Source of the DNA: Heterorhizobium halophytocola
GTDB taxonomy: Bacteria > Pseudomonadota > Alphaproteobacteria > Rhizobiales > Rhizobiaceae
Direction of reading: 5' to 3'
NCBI RefSeq assembly: GCF_017873095.1
Contig: NZ_JAGGJU010000013.1
Location: 62,001-126,000, forward strand
Length of the DNA stretch: 64,000 bases
The notes beneath the pieces were generated by a model. It had not been told where the DNA came from and made no database searches. It saw only the letters and a list, made by a program, of their open reading frames with translations. Within the stretch, counting starts at the first letter, position 1, and each line of letters opens with the position of its first letter. Shown here piece after piece: positions 42,793 through 52,011 of the stretch. The translations under genes were made by a program, and so were the position numbers.

Positions 42793-43284
42793 ATGCTAAC
42801 GATGCCGGAAATGGTCGAACGCGAACCACAGCGTTATGTCGCTGTTCGTCTGCCAGTTGTGATCCCTTTCGACGAGGAGGTCGATCCTGCTTTCGACGAA
42901 CTGTTCGATGCTTTCGCGCAAGCTGGGGTTGCGCCGGACGGTGTCGAGTTCATCAAGTTCAACCTCGTCGACATGCCGCGCCTCGAGATCGAAACGGGTA
43001 TGACCACAGATGCGTCCATTCCTCTTTCGGGCCGTCTGCTTGAAGGGATGCTGCCCGGAGGGCGATATGTGCGAATGACCTACACTGGCCCATACGAGGG
43101 GCTTTACGATGCCACCGCCATGCTCGTCGGATGGGCAAAGGAGAAAGGCTTGATATGGGACTCATCGAGCTCGGAGGCCGGAGAGCTGTTCGCGTGTCGT
43201 CTCGAGATACACGACAACAATCCCTCCATCGAACCTGATCCAAGCAAGCTGATAACAACCTTGCTGTTCAAGCTGGCAGACTGA
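42793..43284 (+). CDS. GyrI-like small-molecule-binding domain protein
   Basis: 163 residues of the GyrI/AraC-effector-binding fold (YVAVRLPVVIPFDEEVDPAF; DGVEFIKFNLVDMPRLEIE; MLPGGRYVRMTYTGPYEGLY; LFACRLEIHDNNPSIEPDPS). Stand-alone members bind or hydrolyse small toxic molecules or inhibit gyrase (SbmC). The ATG at 42793 follows GGAGAGG, which lies only about 20 bases beyond the IS66 scar, so its promoter may be derived from the insertion remnant. Confidence 0.82.
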   Translation: MLTMPEMVEREPQRYVAVRLPVVIPFDEEVDPAFDELFDAFAQAGVAPDGVEFIKFNLVDMPRLEIETGMTTDASIPLSGRLLEGMLPGGRYVRMTYTGPYEGLYDATAMLVGWAKEKGLIWDSSSSEAGELFACRLEIHDNNPSIEPDPSKLITTLLFKLAD

Positions 43285-43535
43285 TGAGGCAACTGCCGGA
43301 TGGCCGCCGTTCGCACTGAGCAGCAGACGCCTTTCGGCCCTTTGCGGTCATGAAGGATGTTCTCGTCCGACAGCGGTTTTGCGGGCGATGTAACTTTAAA
43401 TTGACATCGGATGCCGGGGAGACGTTCGGCCTTGGGGATTGATTGCAGGCCGTAGTTCCGGCCGCAGCATTCCACTCTGCGGCCGCCTGGGTGCGGTGAA
43501 CGCGGTTTTGCAATGCGGAGCGGGGTGAGACGAAG
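43285..43535. other. Spacer between the GyrI-like gene and IS21
   Basis: 251 bases with only weak frames. If the IS21 insertion were simple, this should hold the remaining 3' part of the DUF4365 gene, but the reverse-strand translation beyond the junction (SPRSALQNRVHRTQ...) shows no family pattern, so part of the gene may have been deleted or it naturally ended soon after. Confidence 0.4.
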
Positions 43536-43609
43536 AGTGTTGGTTTCCACGCGGAACTGAGCCGGTTTTTCCACCGAGAAGTGAGCCACCTGTGAGTATG
43601 GTTTTCTGA

Positions 43610-44404
43610 TCAGGCTTTGGTCAAGGGATTGGCCTTTTCTCCTCTCTTCTGTGCTGCTGCTGCCGAACTGGCCTTGAAGCGGAAGCTGTCGTTACCGGTT
43701 TCCAAGATGTGGCAACGGTGTGTGAGACGGTCCAGCAGAGCCGTGGTCATCTTGGCATCGCCGAAGACCGTGGCCCATTCGCTGAAGCTGAGGTTGGTGG
43801 TTATGATGACGCTGGTGCGCTCATAGAGCTTGCTCAGCAGGTGGAAGAGCAGCGCTCCGCCTGAGGCACTGAACGGAAGGTATCCGAGCTCATCGAGGAT
43901 CAGCAGATCGAGCCGAACCAGCGTTTCGGCAATCTGGCCTGCCTTCCCCTTTGCCTTCTCCTGTTCGAGTGCGTTGACCAATTCGATGGTCGAGAAGAAG
44001 CGGACTTTTCGGCGGTGATGCTCGATAGCCTGAACACCGAGGGCAGTCGCGATATGGGTCTTTCCTGTGCCCGGCCCGCCGACGAGGACAATGTTCTGCG
44101 CTCCGTCCATGAACTCGCATCGATGCAGTTGGCGCACCGTCGCTTCATTGATCTCGCTGGCGGCGAAGTCGTAGCCGGAGATGTCCTTATAGGCAGGGAA
44201 GCGCGCAGCCTTCATATGATAGGCAATCGAGCGGACCTCGCGCTCGGCCATCTCGGCTTTCAGCAATTGGGACAGGATAGGTACGGCCGCATCGAAGGCT
44301 GGTGCTCCTTGCTCGATCAGGTCCGCAACCGCTTGAGACATGCCATACATCTTCAGGCTACGCAGCATGATGACGACGGCGGCGCTGGCGGGATCATGAC
44401 GCAT
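43610..44404 (-). CDS. istB: IS21 helper ATPase IstB
   Basis: 264 residues with an AAA+ DnaC-like core: Walker A VLVGGPGTGKTHIATAL, Walker B LLILDELGYLPFS and sensor ITTNLSFSEW. IstB selects target DNA and activates IstA. The ATG at 44404 overlaps the istA stop by 11 bases, the usual IS21 arrangement. Confidence 0.95.
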   Translation of the reverse strand: MRHDPASAAVVIMLRSLKMYGMSQAVADLIEQGAPAFDAAVPILSQLLKAEMAEREVRSIAYHMKAARFPAYKDISGYDFAASEINEATVRQLHRCEFMDGAQNIVLVGGPGTGKTHIATALGVQAIEHHRRKVRFFSTIELVNALEQEKAKGKAGQIAETLVRLDLLILDELGYLPFSASGGALLFHLLSKLYERTSVIITTNLSFSEWATVFGDAKMTTALLDRLTHRCHILETGNDSFRFKASSAAAAQKRGEKANPLTKA

Positions 44405-45926
44405 CGCGACCTCCCACGATCCGGACACGTAGGCCATCATAGCGCTCCACGTTTGCTTTGGGTTCGCGAGCCAAGGTCAGCGCCTGTGGCGTGTCGATAT
44501 CAGGACCGTCGGTTGTCTTCCCATCGATCAGACGATGCAGCAGGTTCAGCACATGCGTCTTGGTCGCGACGCCTTGATCCAGAGCCAGCTCCACAGCCCT
44601 GACGACAACCTGTTCGTCGTGATGAAGCACCAGAGCCAGGATGTCGGCCATCTCCCGATCACCACCGGGACGGCGAAGCATCTGGTCCTGCAGTTGTCGA
44701 AAGGCTAGCGGCAATTCCAGGAAGGGAGCACCATTGCGCAGGGCACCAGGCTTGCGTTGGATAACGGCAAGGTAATGCCGCCAATCATAAATCGTTCGCG
44801 GTGGTTTGTCGTGACTGCGTTCTATGATCCGCGGATGCTCGCAGAGGATAATGCCCTCGGCTGCAACAACCAGTCTCTCGGGATAGATCCGCAGGCTGAC
44901 GGGCCGGTTCGCAAATGATGCTGGCACACTGTAACGATTACGCTCGAAGGTGATCAGGCATGTCGGCGAGACCCGCTTGCTCTGCTCGACGAAGCCGTCA
45001 AATGCAGTCGGCAACGCCATCAATGCTGCCCGCTCATCAGCCCAAACCTCCCCGATCGTGCCGGGCAGGCTCCCATGCGCAGTGTCCCGCCATAGGTCTT
45101 GGCAATGCTGTTCCAGCCAGACGTTTAAAGACCGCAAATCAGGGAAGTCCGGCATCTGTTGCCACAGCCGTGGTCTAGCATCCTGGACGTTTTTCTCGAC
45201 CTGTCCCTTCTCCCAGCCAGCGGCGGGATTGCAGAACTCAGGCGCAAATACGTAGTGGTTCGTCATCGCAAGGAACCGGATGTTGACCTGTCGCTCCTTG
45301 CCGCGGCCAACGCGATCGACCGCCGTCTTCATGTTATCGTAGATGCCGCGAGCAGGCACGCCGCCGAACACACGGAAGCCATGCCAATGGGCGTCAAAAA
45401 GCATCTCGTGCGTCTGCAGCAGGTAGGCCCTGACCAAAAACGCACGACTGTGCGATAGCTTGATATGCGCGACCTGCAGCTTCGTCCGCTCGCCGCCGAT
45501 CATGGCATAGTCCTCACTCCAATCGAATTGGAATGCTTCGCCTGGGCGGAAAGACAGCGGAACGAATATGCCGCGGCCCGTCGTCTGCTGCTCACGTTGC
45601 CGGTCAGCCCGCCAATCACGGGCGAAGGCGGCAACCCGACCATAGGAGCCGGTAAAGCCGAGAACCACCAGATCGGCATGAAGCTGCTTTAGAGTTCGAC
45701 GCTGTTTGCGTGACCTCCCGGCCTCGGTCTTCAGCCAGGCCGCCAGCTTATCGGCAAAAGGATCAAGCTTGCTCGGTCGTTCCGGCATCGTGAACGTCGG
45801 CTCGATCGTACCGGCGTTCAGATACTTCGCGATCGTGTTGCGCGACAGCCCGGTGCGCCGGCTGATCTCCCGGATCGACTGCTTCTCACGCAGCGCCATC
45901 CGACGGATGATATTTAAAAGTCCCAT
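44394..45926 (-). CDS. istA: IS21 transposase IstA
   Basis: 510 residues from the ATG at 45926 (MGLLNIIRRMALREKQSIRE). It has an N-terminal HTH (SIREISRRTGLSRNTIAKYL), a DDE core with Asp in FQFDWSEDYAMI, Asp in GIYDNMKTAV and Glu in WEKGQVEKNVQD, and a C-terminal beta-barrel. Intact length. It acts with IstB. Confidence 0.95.
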   Translation of the reverse strand: MGLLNIIRRMALREKQSIREISRRTGLSRNTIAKYLNAGTIEPTFTMPERPSKLDPFADKLAAWLKTEAGRSRKQRRTLKQLHADLVVLGFTGSYGRVAAFARDWRADRQREQQTTGRGIFVPLSFRPGEAFQFDWSEDYAMIGGERTKLQVAHIKLSHSRAFLVRAYLLQTHEMLFDAHWHGFRVFGGVPARGIYDNMKTAVDRVGRGKERQVNIRFLAMTNHYVFAPEFCNPAAGWEKGQVEKNVQDARPRLWQQMPDFPDLRSLNVWLEQHCQDLWRDTAHGSLPGTIGEVWADERAALMALPTAFDGFVEQSKRVSPTCLITFERNRYSVPASFANRPVSLRIYPERLVVAAEGIILCEHPRIIERSHDKPPRTIYDWRHYLAVIQRKPGALRNGAPFLELPLAFRQLQDQMLRRPGGDREMADILALVLHHDEQVVVRAVELALDQGVATKTHVLNLLHRLIDGKTTDGPDIDTPQALTLAREPKANVERYDGLRVRIVGGRDAS

Positions 45927-46015
45927 GTGGATCACTCCGTTGCCCCCGTCGCTCACCGCGTTGGGGGAATGTTCACATGGCTCAATTCTCAATGGAAATT
46001 ATGCGCCTAACCGGC

Positions 46016-46456
46016 TCAGTTCTGCGTGGAAACCAACACGAAGGTGACTGTCAGCGTGTCCTGCTCGGTCCAATTTAAGCCCTCATGCTCATAATGGCGC
46101 AGAACGCTTTCGACAGTTGCTATCCGTAGCGAGAACGTGGGCAGATGATACGCCACAAAGACGCTGTAAGGCTGCGCGAGGAGATAATTGAGGTTTGTGC
46201 GCTGGACCGAGATACTCAGCGAACCGTCGGCTTTGAGCGGGCGCTCGGTCCCCTTCAACTGGACGTGAAGCCTGACATTCGTCGGCTTTCCCTGGTCGAG
46301 TACCTCGATTTGGCAATCGGTCCCATAATCCTTTCGGTCGGCCCGCTGCAGGATGAAATGTTCGCTTCGCGCGAGCAAAGCCTGAAAGGCGCTCTCAGCT
46401 TTTTCCTCAATCGCATGATTGGGTCCGCGGCCGGGCAGATCGTCAACGCTACCCAT
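46016..46456 (-). pseudogene. DUF4365 nuclease-like protein, truncated by IS21
   Basis: 146 residues start at the ATG at 46456 with NHAIEEKAESAFQALLARS, LQRADRKDYGTDCQIEVLDQ and NVRLHVQLKGTERPL. This is the DUF4365 pattern, related to PD-(D/E)xK nucleases (Asp47 and Gln66-x-Lys68 as candidate active-site residues). Native coding ends at about 46039 (TLTVTFV); the last residues and stop come from the IS21 right end. It is the last gene of the leftward defence-like operon, 48 bases after the PLD gene. Activity after truncation is doubtful. Confidence 0.78.
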
Positions 46457-46504
46457 GGCAGGTTTGCCGGCAGACGTCTGCTATCGCTCTCTTTTTCATG
46501 TCTG

Positions 46505-48283
46505 TCACCTGTTCGAAATGCCGATCTCCCGGTTCTCACCCACCTCCGGGAAAATGCGCTCCAAGATGTTCATAGCGTGTTCAGCGATACCGTCTAAGGC
46601 GATGTGGACACCGATATCAGCTTGCGGAAAATCCAGATCACTCGACGCGGACGCCCAATTAAGGCTTGTAATCACGATATTATCGTCATCCCAAGCAACA
46701 AACTTCCCATGCAATGGGATGTCGCCAGCTTTAATTAAGCGAACGCCATTGGTCTCCGCTTCTTCTGCCAATTTGCGGGCGTGGCGGTTCTTCAGGGGAC
46801 CCGACGGCATCGTGTAGAGGAGCGTGGTACCGATATTCGCTCTTTCGACTGCAGTCTCCGCTTGTATTACGACGCCTGGTCTCGCCGTTGACCCCAACCT
46901 GTGGCTCCCCACGACGACGCGGCTGTTCGCCGACCCACTCGCCGTCCTCATGATAACGTCATGATTATCACCAAACACGAGAGATATCTTCGCTGGACCG
47001 CCCTTCGAGGAATGCCGCCGCAAATCGCGTGCAACGATAGCCATCTCCGTTGCAATGTCATCCGAAAGGCCGCGCCGCCCAACCATTCGTTGTAGGGCCA
47101 CGGCAACATCAGCGACGACAGCTGGATCACGAAGGACAGCTGTCAGTTCGACTGCCCTGAACGGCGTGGAGAGCCAGTTGCATGAGCCGATGGCGGCAAT
47201 CCAGTCGCCTTCCGCCGTGTCCGCAAGAAGAATTTTGGCATGGGACCCAGTGCTGCGCATGTGCACGCGAAAACGCCGCGCGACATCGCGGTCGTCGCGA
47301 ACCATCTTAGCGATTTCCACAGCGGAGGCACTATTGCGTGTTTCTTCTTCGTCCAATGACTCTGCGCCCCAAAGCATGTCAAATGTCACACCACGAAGGC
47401 AGGCGGCTCGGATGTCTGGAAACAGGTCCTTGAAGCGACGATGGTCGAGAAAGGTCGAGTGAACAATCACGCGGCTATCAGCACTCGCGAGCAACTTACG
47501 CAAGAATTCAAGTTGGGCCGATCCGCCGATAACAATATCAGCCGGGTCGAATTCACAGTTGTGAGCCGTCGGCTCGGGCTCAGCCTCTTGAGCCGAGCCG
47601 CCATAGCCGACAGAAACTTGGGTCGTTCCTTCCGGCAGTGAAGCCGCTTTGTCGATAACTGCTCGCAGTCCCGTCGAGGCGCTCTCCGGGACGTTCCGAG
47701 GCACCCCATCGACCACACGGATCATCATGAACTCGGCGCGAAGCGACGAAGTTCGTCCATCAACTAGCGCAACCTGCTCTTCCCATCCTCGGGCGGCAAT
47801 CTGCGACAGCCGGCCAAGATTTGCTTCGTGTGACATCGACGGACCGCCGCCTTCAACAACAACGAGTCTGAGATCGGGGTCTGTTTCGTTGGCCAGGGCG
47901 GTCTCCGAGATCACTCGGACCTGTCCAGTCGGAAAGAACCCTCCTGTGGCTCGTTCGATAACAAAGCTGACACGTTTGACTTCACGTTTAGGAAAGAACG
48001 GCAGCGGCCGACCGCTTGCAACCACCTCTTTGCCATATTCACTAGCTTGAAAGGCTGCCCCATTGCTCTGAACAGTGAGCTCAATGAGCCGAAAGCGCAT
48101 AAGCCTTGCGATGGAGGCAACAATAATTTGGCGAGGCAAACCCGAGTCTGTCGAAAGCTGCGCGATCGTCCGTTTCTGTTGGGCCGTCGCCCAAAGGATC
48201 ATCTCGTCGATTACGCTCCAAGCTCGGCCCTTATCAATGCCGACATTGCAAGAAAGCCGAAAGGCGGGAATGGCAATCAGCAT
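46505..48283 (-). CDS. Winged-helix / phospholipase-D-like (HKD) protein
   Basis: 592 residues. An N-terminal winged-helix-like region (RTIAQLSTDSGLPRQIIVAS, IARLMRFRLIELTV) precedes two PLD half-sites: His348-x-Lys350 (SHAKILLADTAEGDW, then GSCNWLS) and His525-x-Lys527 (LHGKFVAWDDDN, then TSLNWASAS). The HxK(x)nD...GS/TxN pattern in duplicate indicates a complete PLD-family nuclease or phosphodiesterase. Its start overlaps the stop of the helicase gene by seven bases, so the two are translationally coupled and probably act together on DNA. There is no signal peptide, arguing against a lipase. Confidence 0.85.
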   Translation of the reverse strand: MLIAIPAFRLSCNVGIDKGRAWSVIDEMILWATAQQKRTIAQLSTDSGLPRQIIVASIARLMRFRLIELTVQSNGAAFQASEYGKEVVASGRPLPFFPKREVKRVSFVIERATGGFFPTGQVRVISETALANETDPDLRLVVVEGGGPSMSHEANLGRLSQIAARGWEEQVALVDGRTSSLRAEFMMIRVVDGVPRNVPESASTGLRAVIDKAASLPEGTTQVSVGYGGSAQEAEPEPTAHNCEFDPADIVIGGSAQLEFLRKLLASADSRVIVHSTFLDHRRFKDLFPDIRAACLRGVTFDMLWGAESLDEEETRNSASAVEIAKMVRDDRDVARRFRVHMRSTGSHAKILLADTAEGDWIAAIGSCNWLSTPFRAVELTAVLRDPAVVADVAVALQRMVGRRGLSDDIATEMAIVARDLRRHSSKGGPAKISLVFGDNHDVIMRTASGSANSRVVVGSHRLGSTARPGVVIQAETAVERANIGTTLLYTMPSGPLKNRHARKLAEEAETNGVRLIKAGDIPLHGKFVAWDDDNIVITSLNWASASSDLDFPQADIGVHIALDGIAEHAMNILERIFPEVGENREIGISNR

Positions 48284-51200
48284 GAATGGTCCCCCCCGCG
48301 CAAGATGGCTGGGTCAATGACGCTTGCCAACTTAATATCCTTCCCACGCACCTCCCGTGATAGCTCATCAATCGTGTCAGCGACCACGGTCAGAAATGCG
48401 AGGTCATGCTTGCCAGCGTCAGGGTTCACTCCGCGCACGGCTTCGCGCAGAAATGCAAGACTCCCGACAATAACGAGTTTTGACTTTGCTCGGCTCAAAG
48501 CAACGTTCATGCGTCTCCGGTCCCGCAAGAAACCCAACGCACCCGCGCCCGTCCCCGAGTTGTTTCTGACGAGAGACAGGACCACCAGATCCGCTTCATT
48601 TCCTTGGAAGCCGTCAACTGTACTAACCCATTTGTTGCTTCCGAGCACGGGCTGGAATTCCGACAGATGCGCAAGTTCGCCACTGCGGATCCCGGCATCT
48701 ATTCGCTCGCTGAGTTTTTCGACCTGCGCTTTGTAGAACGAAAGGATGACCAAGGTTGGAGGCTTTTCGCTCGCTTTCGACGCACGGATGTGTCGAAGCA
48801 CGTCGTATGTGGCTGATACTTCACTGGGATTGTGCCAACGCGGGCTCATCTTCTCGGCGCGCGCACCAGATCCTGTTGCACTAATGTGTTTGAAGTTCAC
48901 CACGACGACAGGAGATTTTGGTAATGGGCTCCGAACTTCGAACGGCGGCGGCACTTCCTCGGCGGCTCTTGCACGGGCAGCTTGTGTGTTGAGCTTGTGC
49001 TCATAAAATGCGGCCGACACGATACGAGCGATCGCCGGATCCATGCGCCGCTGTTCTGTCAGGGTAGAAGATATCGGCCGATGATTGGTGTTACCGAGTA
49101 GCCGACGCTCGTCTTCAACTACGAACGTCCGGAACGGCTCGAATAGTCGCAGCGCCATGTCAGCGACTTCTCGCAACGATGCGGGGTCGCGTGCAATGTG
49201 GTCCAGCTCTGCGATCTCTCCATCTCGCATCAGGGGGCCAACGTACTGCTCGGCTAGCTTTAGCGCTTCGGCGACCAAGCTGTGGTCGCGAAGAACCTTG
49301 ACGAGGCGGTCTGCCTCGAAAGGTGGTAGCTGATGATGATCTCCGATCAACAATCGCCGCCCTGAGAGCATGAGTGGACCAATCAGTTCGGGTCCAGTTG
49401 CCTTGGCCGCCTCTTCAACAATGACCCAGTCAAATTGTTCGCGAGCCTCGACCAGCCGCTCTATGTCGGGAGAGTTCGCTGTCGAAATGACGATATTCGC
49501 GGCATCCAGGACTAGGCTTGACACCGCATTCAGAGCGACGCGATCATCCTTCTCAACAGCGTCTTTGGATTTCGTCAGCCGCCCGGCGGACGCTGTCAGG
49601 CTGTGGACGCGGTCGCGAAGTGGACCTGGGGCATCCCGCGTCAACGGGCTCTCCGAAAGAATTTTCAGGTAGTCCAGTCCAGCCTGATGAACGTCCTCGT
49701 CACTTGTCGGCCGCCGTTCAGATGCAGTCGACCTGACGATAATGACGTCATCGAGCTTGTTCTCCTTGAGGGTGTCTTTTATCTTCTCCTGCAAGTGATC
49801 AAGCGCATCATGACCTTGCGCCGTCAGCAATAGGCGAGTGGATCGGTCGTTCGAAAATCGTCGCCTTACGGTTTCGGTTGCCAAGCGCGTCTTTCCAACA
49901 CCGGGAGGACCGACAACGAAGTAGGATGGCAACGTCGACCACAGACCGAGAAGGGCCTCCTGCTTGGGCACATCTAGGTCTTCGAAATGTTCGTCTGCTT
50001 TGTCATCGTCATCGAGGGTCTCACGACTCGATCGGCGAACTCGCCAAGGGTCATCAAGCATTTCGGTAAGATCTACCCGCGTTGTCAGTGCTTTGATGTT
50101 GCGCAGGCGTCGCGCTATAACTCCCTCCGTACCGGCATCGCGTTCCGGCCTGAGAAACAGCTGTCCCCCGTCGGAAGGGAGATCTTCATCGATCTCAAAA
50201 CGGTAGGCCGTGCGGCCTCGATGCTCTTGGACATCCGCAAATGTGGCAGTCACGTCGTTGCGGCGGCTGGCGCCAAGACTTGCCGCCTGCGAGAAACGCC
50301 ATTGGGCATCCGCATCGCGATGGTCGTCTTCAAACAGTCGTTTAAGCGCGGCCGACGCCTCGGTCAAACCGATGCGCTTTGCGATCCGGTCCCTCTCGTT
50401 TTGAGGCTGTGCACGTACCACTGCGTAACGTCTGCCACTGACCTGCTCACTTTCAAGCACCTCTACCGGATATACCTCCAGTGATTTTACGACCGCTTCG
50501 ATCACCTGCACGAGCAGGAGCGACCGTCTGATCAGGTCGGAACGATTGGGAGCGCCCTCGCCGCCACGTGGCGCTGCAAACGCGCTCCAATCGAGCGCAT
50601 CCGGCCCAAGGCGGGCACGGGTATCCACCGCATGACGGACGGAAGTCACCACCTCAATCGGCTGTACTAGATCATGCTCATCTTGATCGCCGATCCGGAG
50701 AGCTTCTGGACGTGGCTCCGCACGTGAGCACACCGCTACGTCCCAGGCTGCAGAGCCATCTTGTCTCATTGGTACAAGCGCATAATTCATGGTTGAAGTC
50801 ACGAGATGCATCTTGTCTTGGAGAGGGTCGAAGTTGCGCTGCACCATCAATGTGGCGCCACCATCTAGGTCGGCCCTCACCCATTCCAATTGGTCCCGAT
50901 ACTCATCGACAGGTACTGCGCCATCGCTGACTGCATAAACTGCTTCACCAAGCCCAGAAGTCTGCGAAAACATCATGATAAAGGTGCCGGCCCGGGACGC
51001 TACGGAACGACCCACATCCGCGATAATGTCATCCACGGATCGCGCTATCGAAATTGCCTCTAAGCTGTCCATTCTCGTTGGGCTTACGAGGCGCTTCAGG
51101 AATACCCTTTCGGAAGTGCTAAGGACAATCTGCGTTTCCGAACGTCCTAAAGCCTGAACATCACCTGATGCTCGAACGACGGCGTCGAGGCAATGTGCAG

Positions 51201-51882
51201 CCAACTTGCCCAACGCACGCCAATCTTCAGCGAAAGAGTAGCGATCCGCCCGAATAGCATCGGCGTGAGCACCTAGTTTGGCATGGGCCTTCTCTGATTT
51301 GTCGGCGGAAAGCCAGAGGCTCCATTCGAAACCCGTAAGTTGAAAATCAGGTTCCTCGGAGCCTTCGGTCATTACGCTGTCCGACGAGATGCTTCCGTGA
51401 ACCAAACCTTGCGCATGGACGATACCCAATGCAGTAACAAGGCGCTTAATGTTCCGCCAAAAAAGCGTACGAGGACGGGGCGCTCCCAAATTTTTCAGCC
51501 AATGCTGACGAGAAACCCTGAGCAACTTGGCAGAAAGCGGTTGGCCGGCGTGCTCAAGGAGGACACCGAAGTTTTCAGCATCTTCCACGAACTCGAGTAT
51601 ATCAACGATCACTTCGCGAGCGCCAGCGTAGGACATTACACGCTGAACCTGCCGCATTTCATGCAGCCAGAGTTGGCGTAGATCCGCATCGACCGGCTTA
51701 CCGGTTTTCTGCCAAAGCTTCAGGTTTCGCTCAAAACCGGTCGTCTGGTCCAAAACTTCAAATTGTGCAGAACGAAGGACTTTTTTATCACCGGCTGCGA
51801 CGGCGTCGCCAAGAAACGTAAAACGCTTTTCAAGCGGAGGTAGTGCGCGGCTCGCCCGCTTCTTTGTTTTGCCTCCGACCAT
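48277..51882 (-). CDS. Pseudokinase-SF1 (DNA2/UPF1-like) helicase fusion
   Basis: 1201 residues from the ATG at 51882 (good ribosome-binding site GGGGGAGCGGGG). The N-terminal 300 residues look like a protein kinase fold: GIVHAQGLVHGSISSDSVMT at about 152-171 stands at the catalytic loop but with HG-x-I-x-x-x-S instead of HRDxxxxN, and LTGFEWS replaces DFG, so it is probably a pseudokinase. The C-terminal half is an SF1 helicase: Walker A GPPGVGKTRLA near 655, VIVEEAAKA near 817, GDHHQLPPF, and RRMNVALSRAKSKLVIVGS near 1120. It is followed by a coupled PLD gene. The organisation suggests a DNA-targeting defence protein. Confidence 0.82.
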   Translation of the reverse strand: MVGGKTKKRASRALPPLEKRFTFLGDAVAAGDKKVLRSAQFEVLDQTTGFERNLKLWQKTGKPVDADLRQLWLHEMRQVQRVMSYAGAREVIVDILEFVEDAENFGVLLEHAGQPLSAKLLRVSRQHWLKNLGAPRPRTLFWRNIKRLVTALGIVHAQGLVHGSISSDSVMTEGSEEPDFQLTGFEWSLWLSADKSEKAHAKLGAHADAIRADRYSFAEDWRALGKLAAHCLDAVVRASGDVQALGRSETQIVLSTSERVFLKRLVSPTRMDSLEAISIARSVDDIIADVGRSVASRAGTFIMMFSQTSGLGEAVYAVSDGAVPVDEYRDQLEWVRADLDGGATLMVQRNFDPLQDKMHLVTSTMNYALVPMRQDGSAAWDVAVCSRAEPRPEALRIGDQDEHDLVQPIEVVTSVRHAVDTRARLGPDALDWSAFAAPRGGEGAPNRSDLIRRSLLLVQVIEAVVKSLEVYPVEVLESEQVSGRRYAVVRAQPQNERDRIAKRIGLTEASAALKRLFEDDHRDADAQWRFSQAASLGASRRNDVTATFADVQEHRGRTAYRFEIDEDLPSDGGQLFLRPERDAGTEGVIARRLRNIKALTTRVDLTEMLDDPWRVRRSSRETLDDDDKADEHFEDLDVPKQEALLGLWSTLPSYFVVGPPGVGKTRLATETVRRRFSNDRSTRLLLTAQGHDALDHLQEKIKDTLKENKLDDVIIVRSTASERRPTSDEDVHQAGLDYLKILSESPLTRDAPGPLRDRVHSLTASAGRLTKSKDAVEKDDRVALNAVSSLVLDAANIVISTANSPDIERLVEAREQFDWVIVEEAAKATGPELIGPLMLSGRRLLIGDHHQLPPFEADRLVKVLRDHSLVAEALKLAEQYVGPLMRDGEIAELDHIARDPASLREVADMALRLFEPFRTFVVEDERRLLGNTNHRPISSTLTEQRRMDPAIARIVSAAFYEHKLNTQAARARAAEEVPPPFEVRSPLPKSPVVVVNFKHISATGSGARAEKMSPRWHNPSEVSATYDVLRHIRASKASEKPPTLVILSFYKAQVEKLSERIDAGIRSGELAHLSEFQPVLGSNKWVSTVDGFQGNEADLVVLSLVRNNSGTGAGALGFLRDRRRMNVALSRAKSKLVIVGSLAFLREAVRGVNPDAGKHDLAFLTVVADTIDELSREVRGKDIKLASVIDPAILRGGDHSC

Positions 51883-52011
51883 GGCCCCGCTCCCCCACCC
51901 TGAAAACAAACAGTTAGAATACTTTACGTCGCTTAATCTCCACCGATCAACGGTTAACTTGCGGCTATACACGGTTGCAATCACGAAATAGAGCAGAAGC
52001 TTGCGCTCAAG

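Larger units (their letters stand above)
43536..46038 (-). mobile_element. IS21-family element (istA-istB)
   Basis: The left end TGTTGGTTTCCACGCGGAAC (from 43538) and the reverse complement of the right end (from 46038) agree over about 30 bases apart from one difference. A second internal copy of the motif (GTGAGCCA / TGGCTCA) lies about 40 bases inside each end. CGAAG occurs on both sides (43531-43535 and 46039-46043), a possible 5-bp target duplication if the left tip includes two extra bases. It carries istA and istB, both intact, and it truncates a DUF4365 gene. Confidence 0.88.

Noticed and set aside
47133..47145. GACAGCTGTC palindrome resembling the parS core
   Set aside because: It lies inside the PLD coding sequence, is short, and is far from repABC; probably chance.
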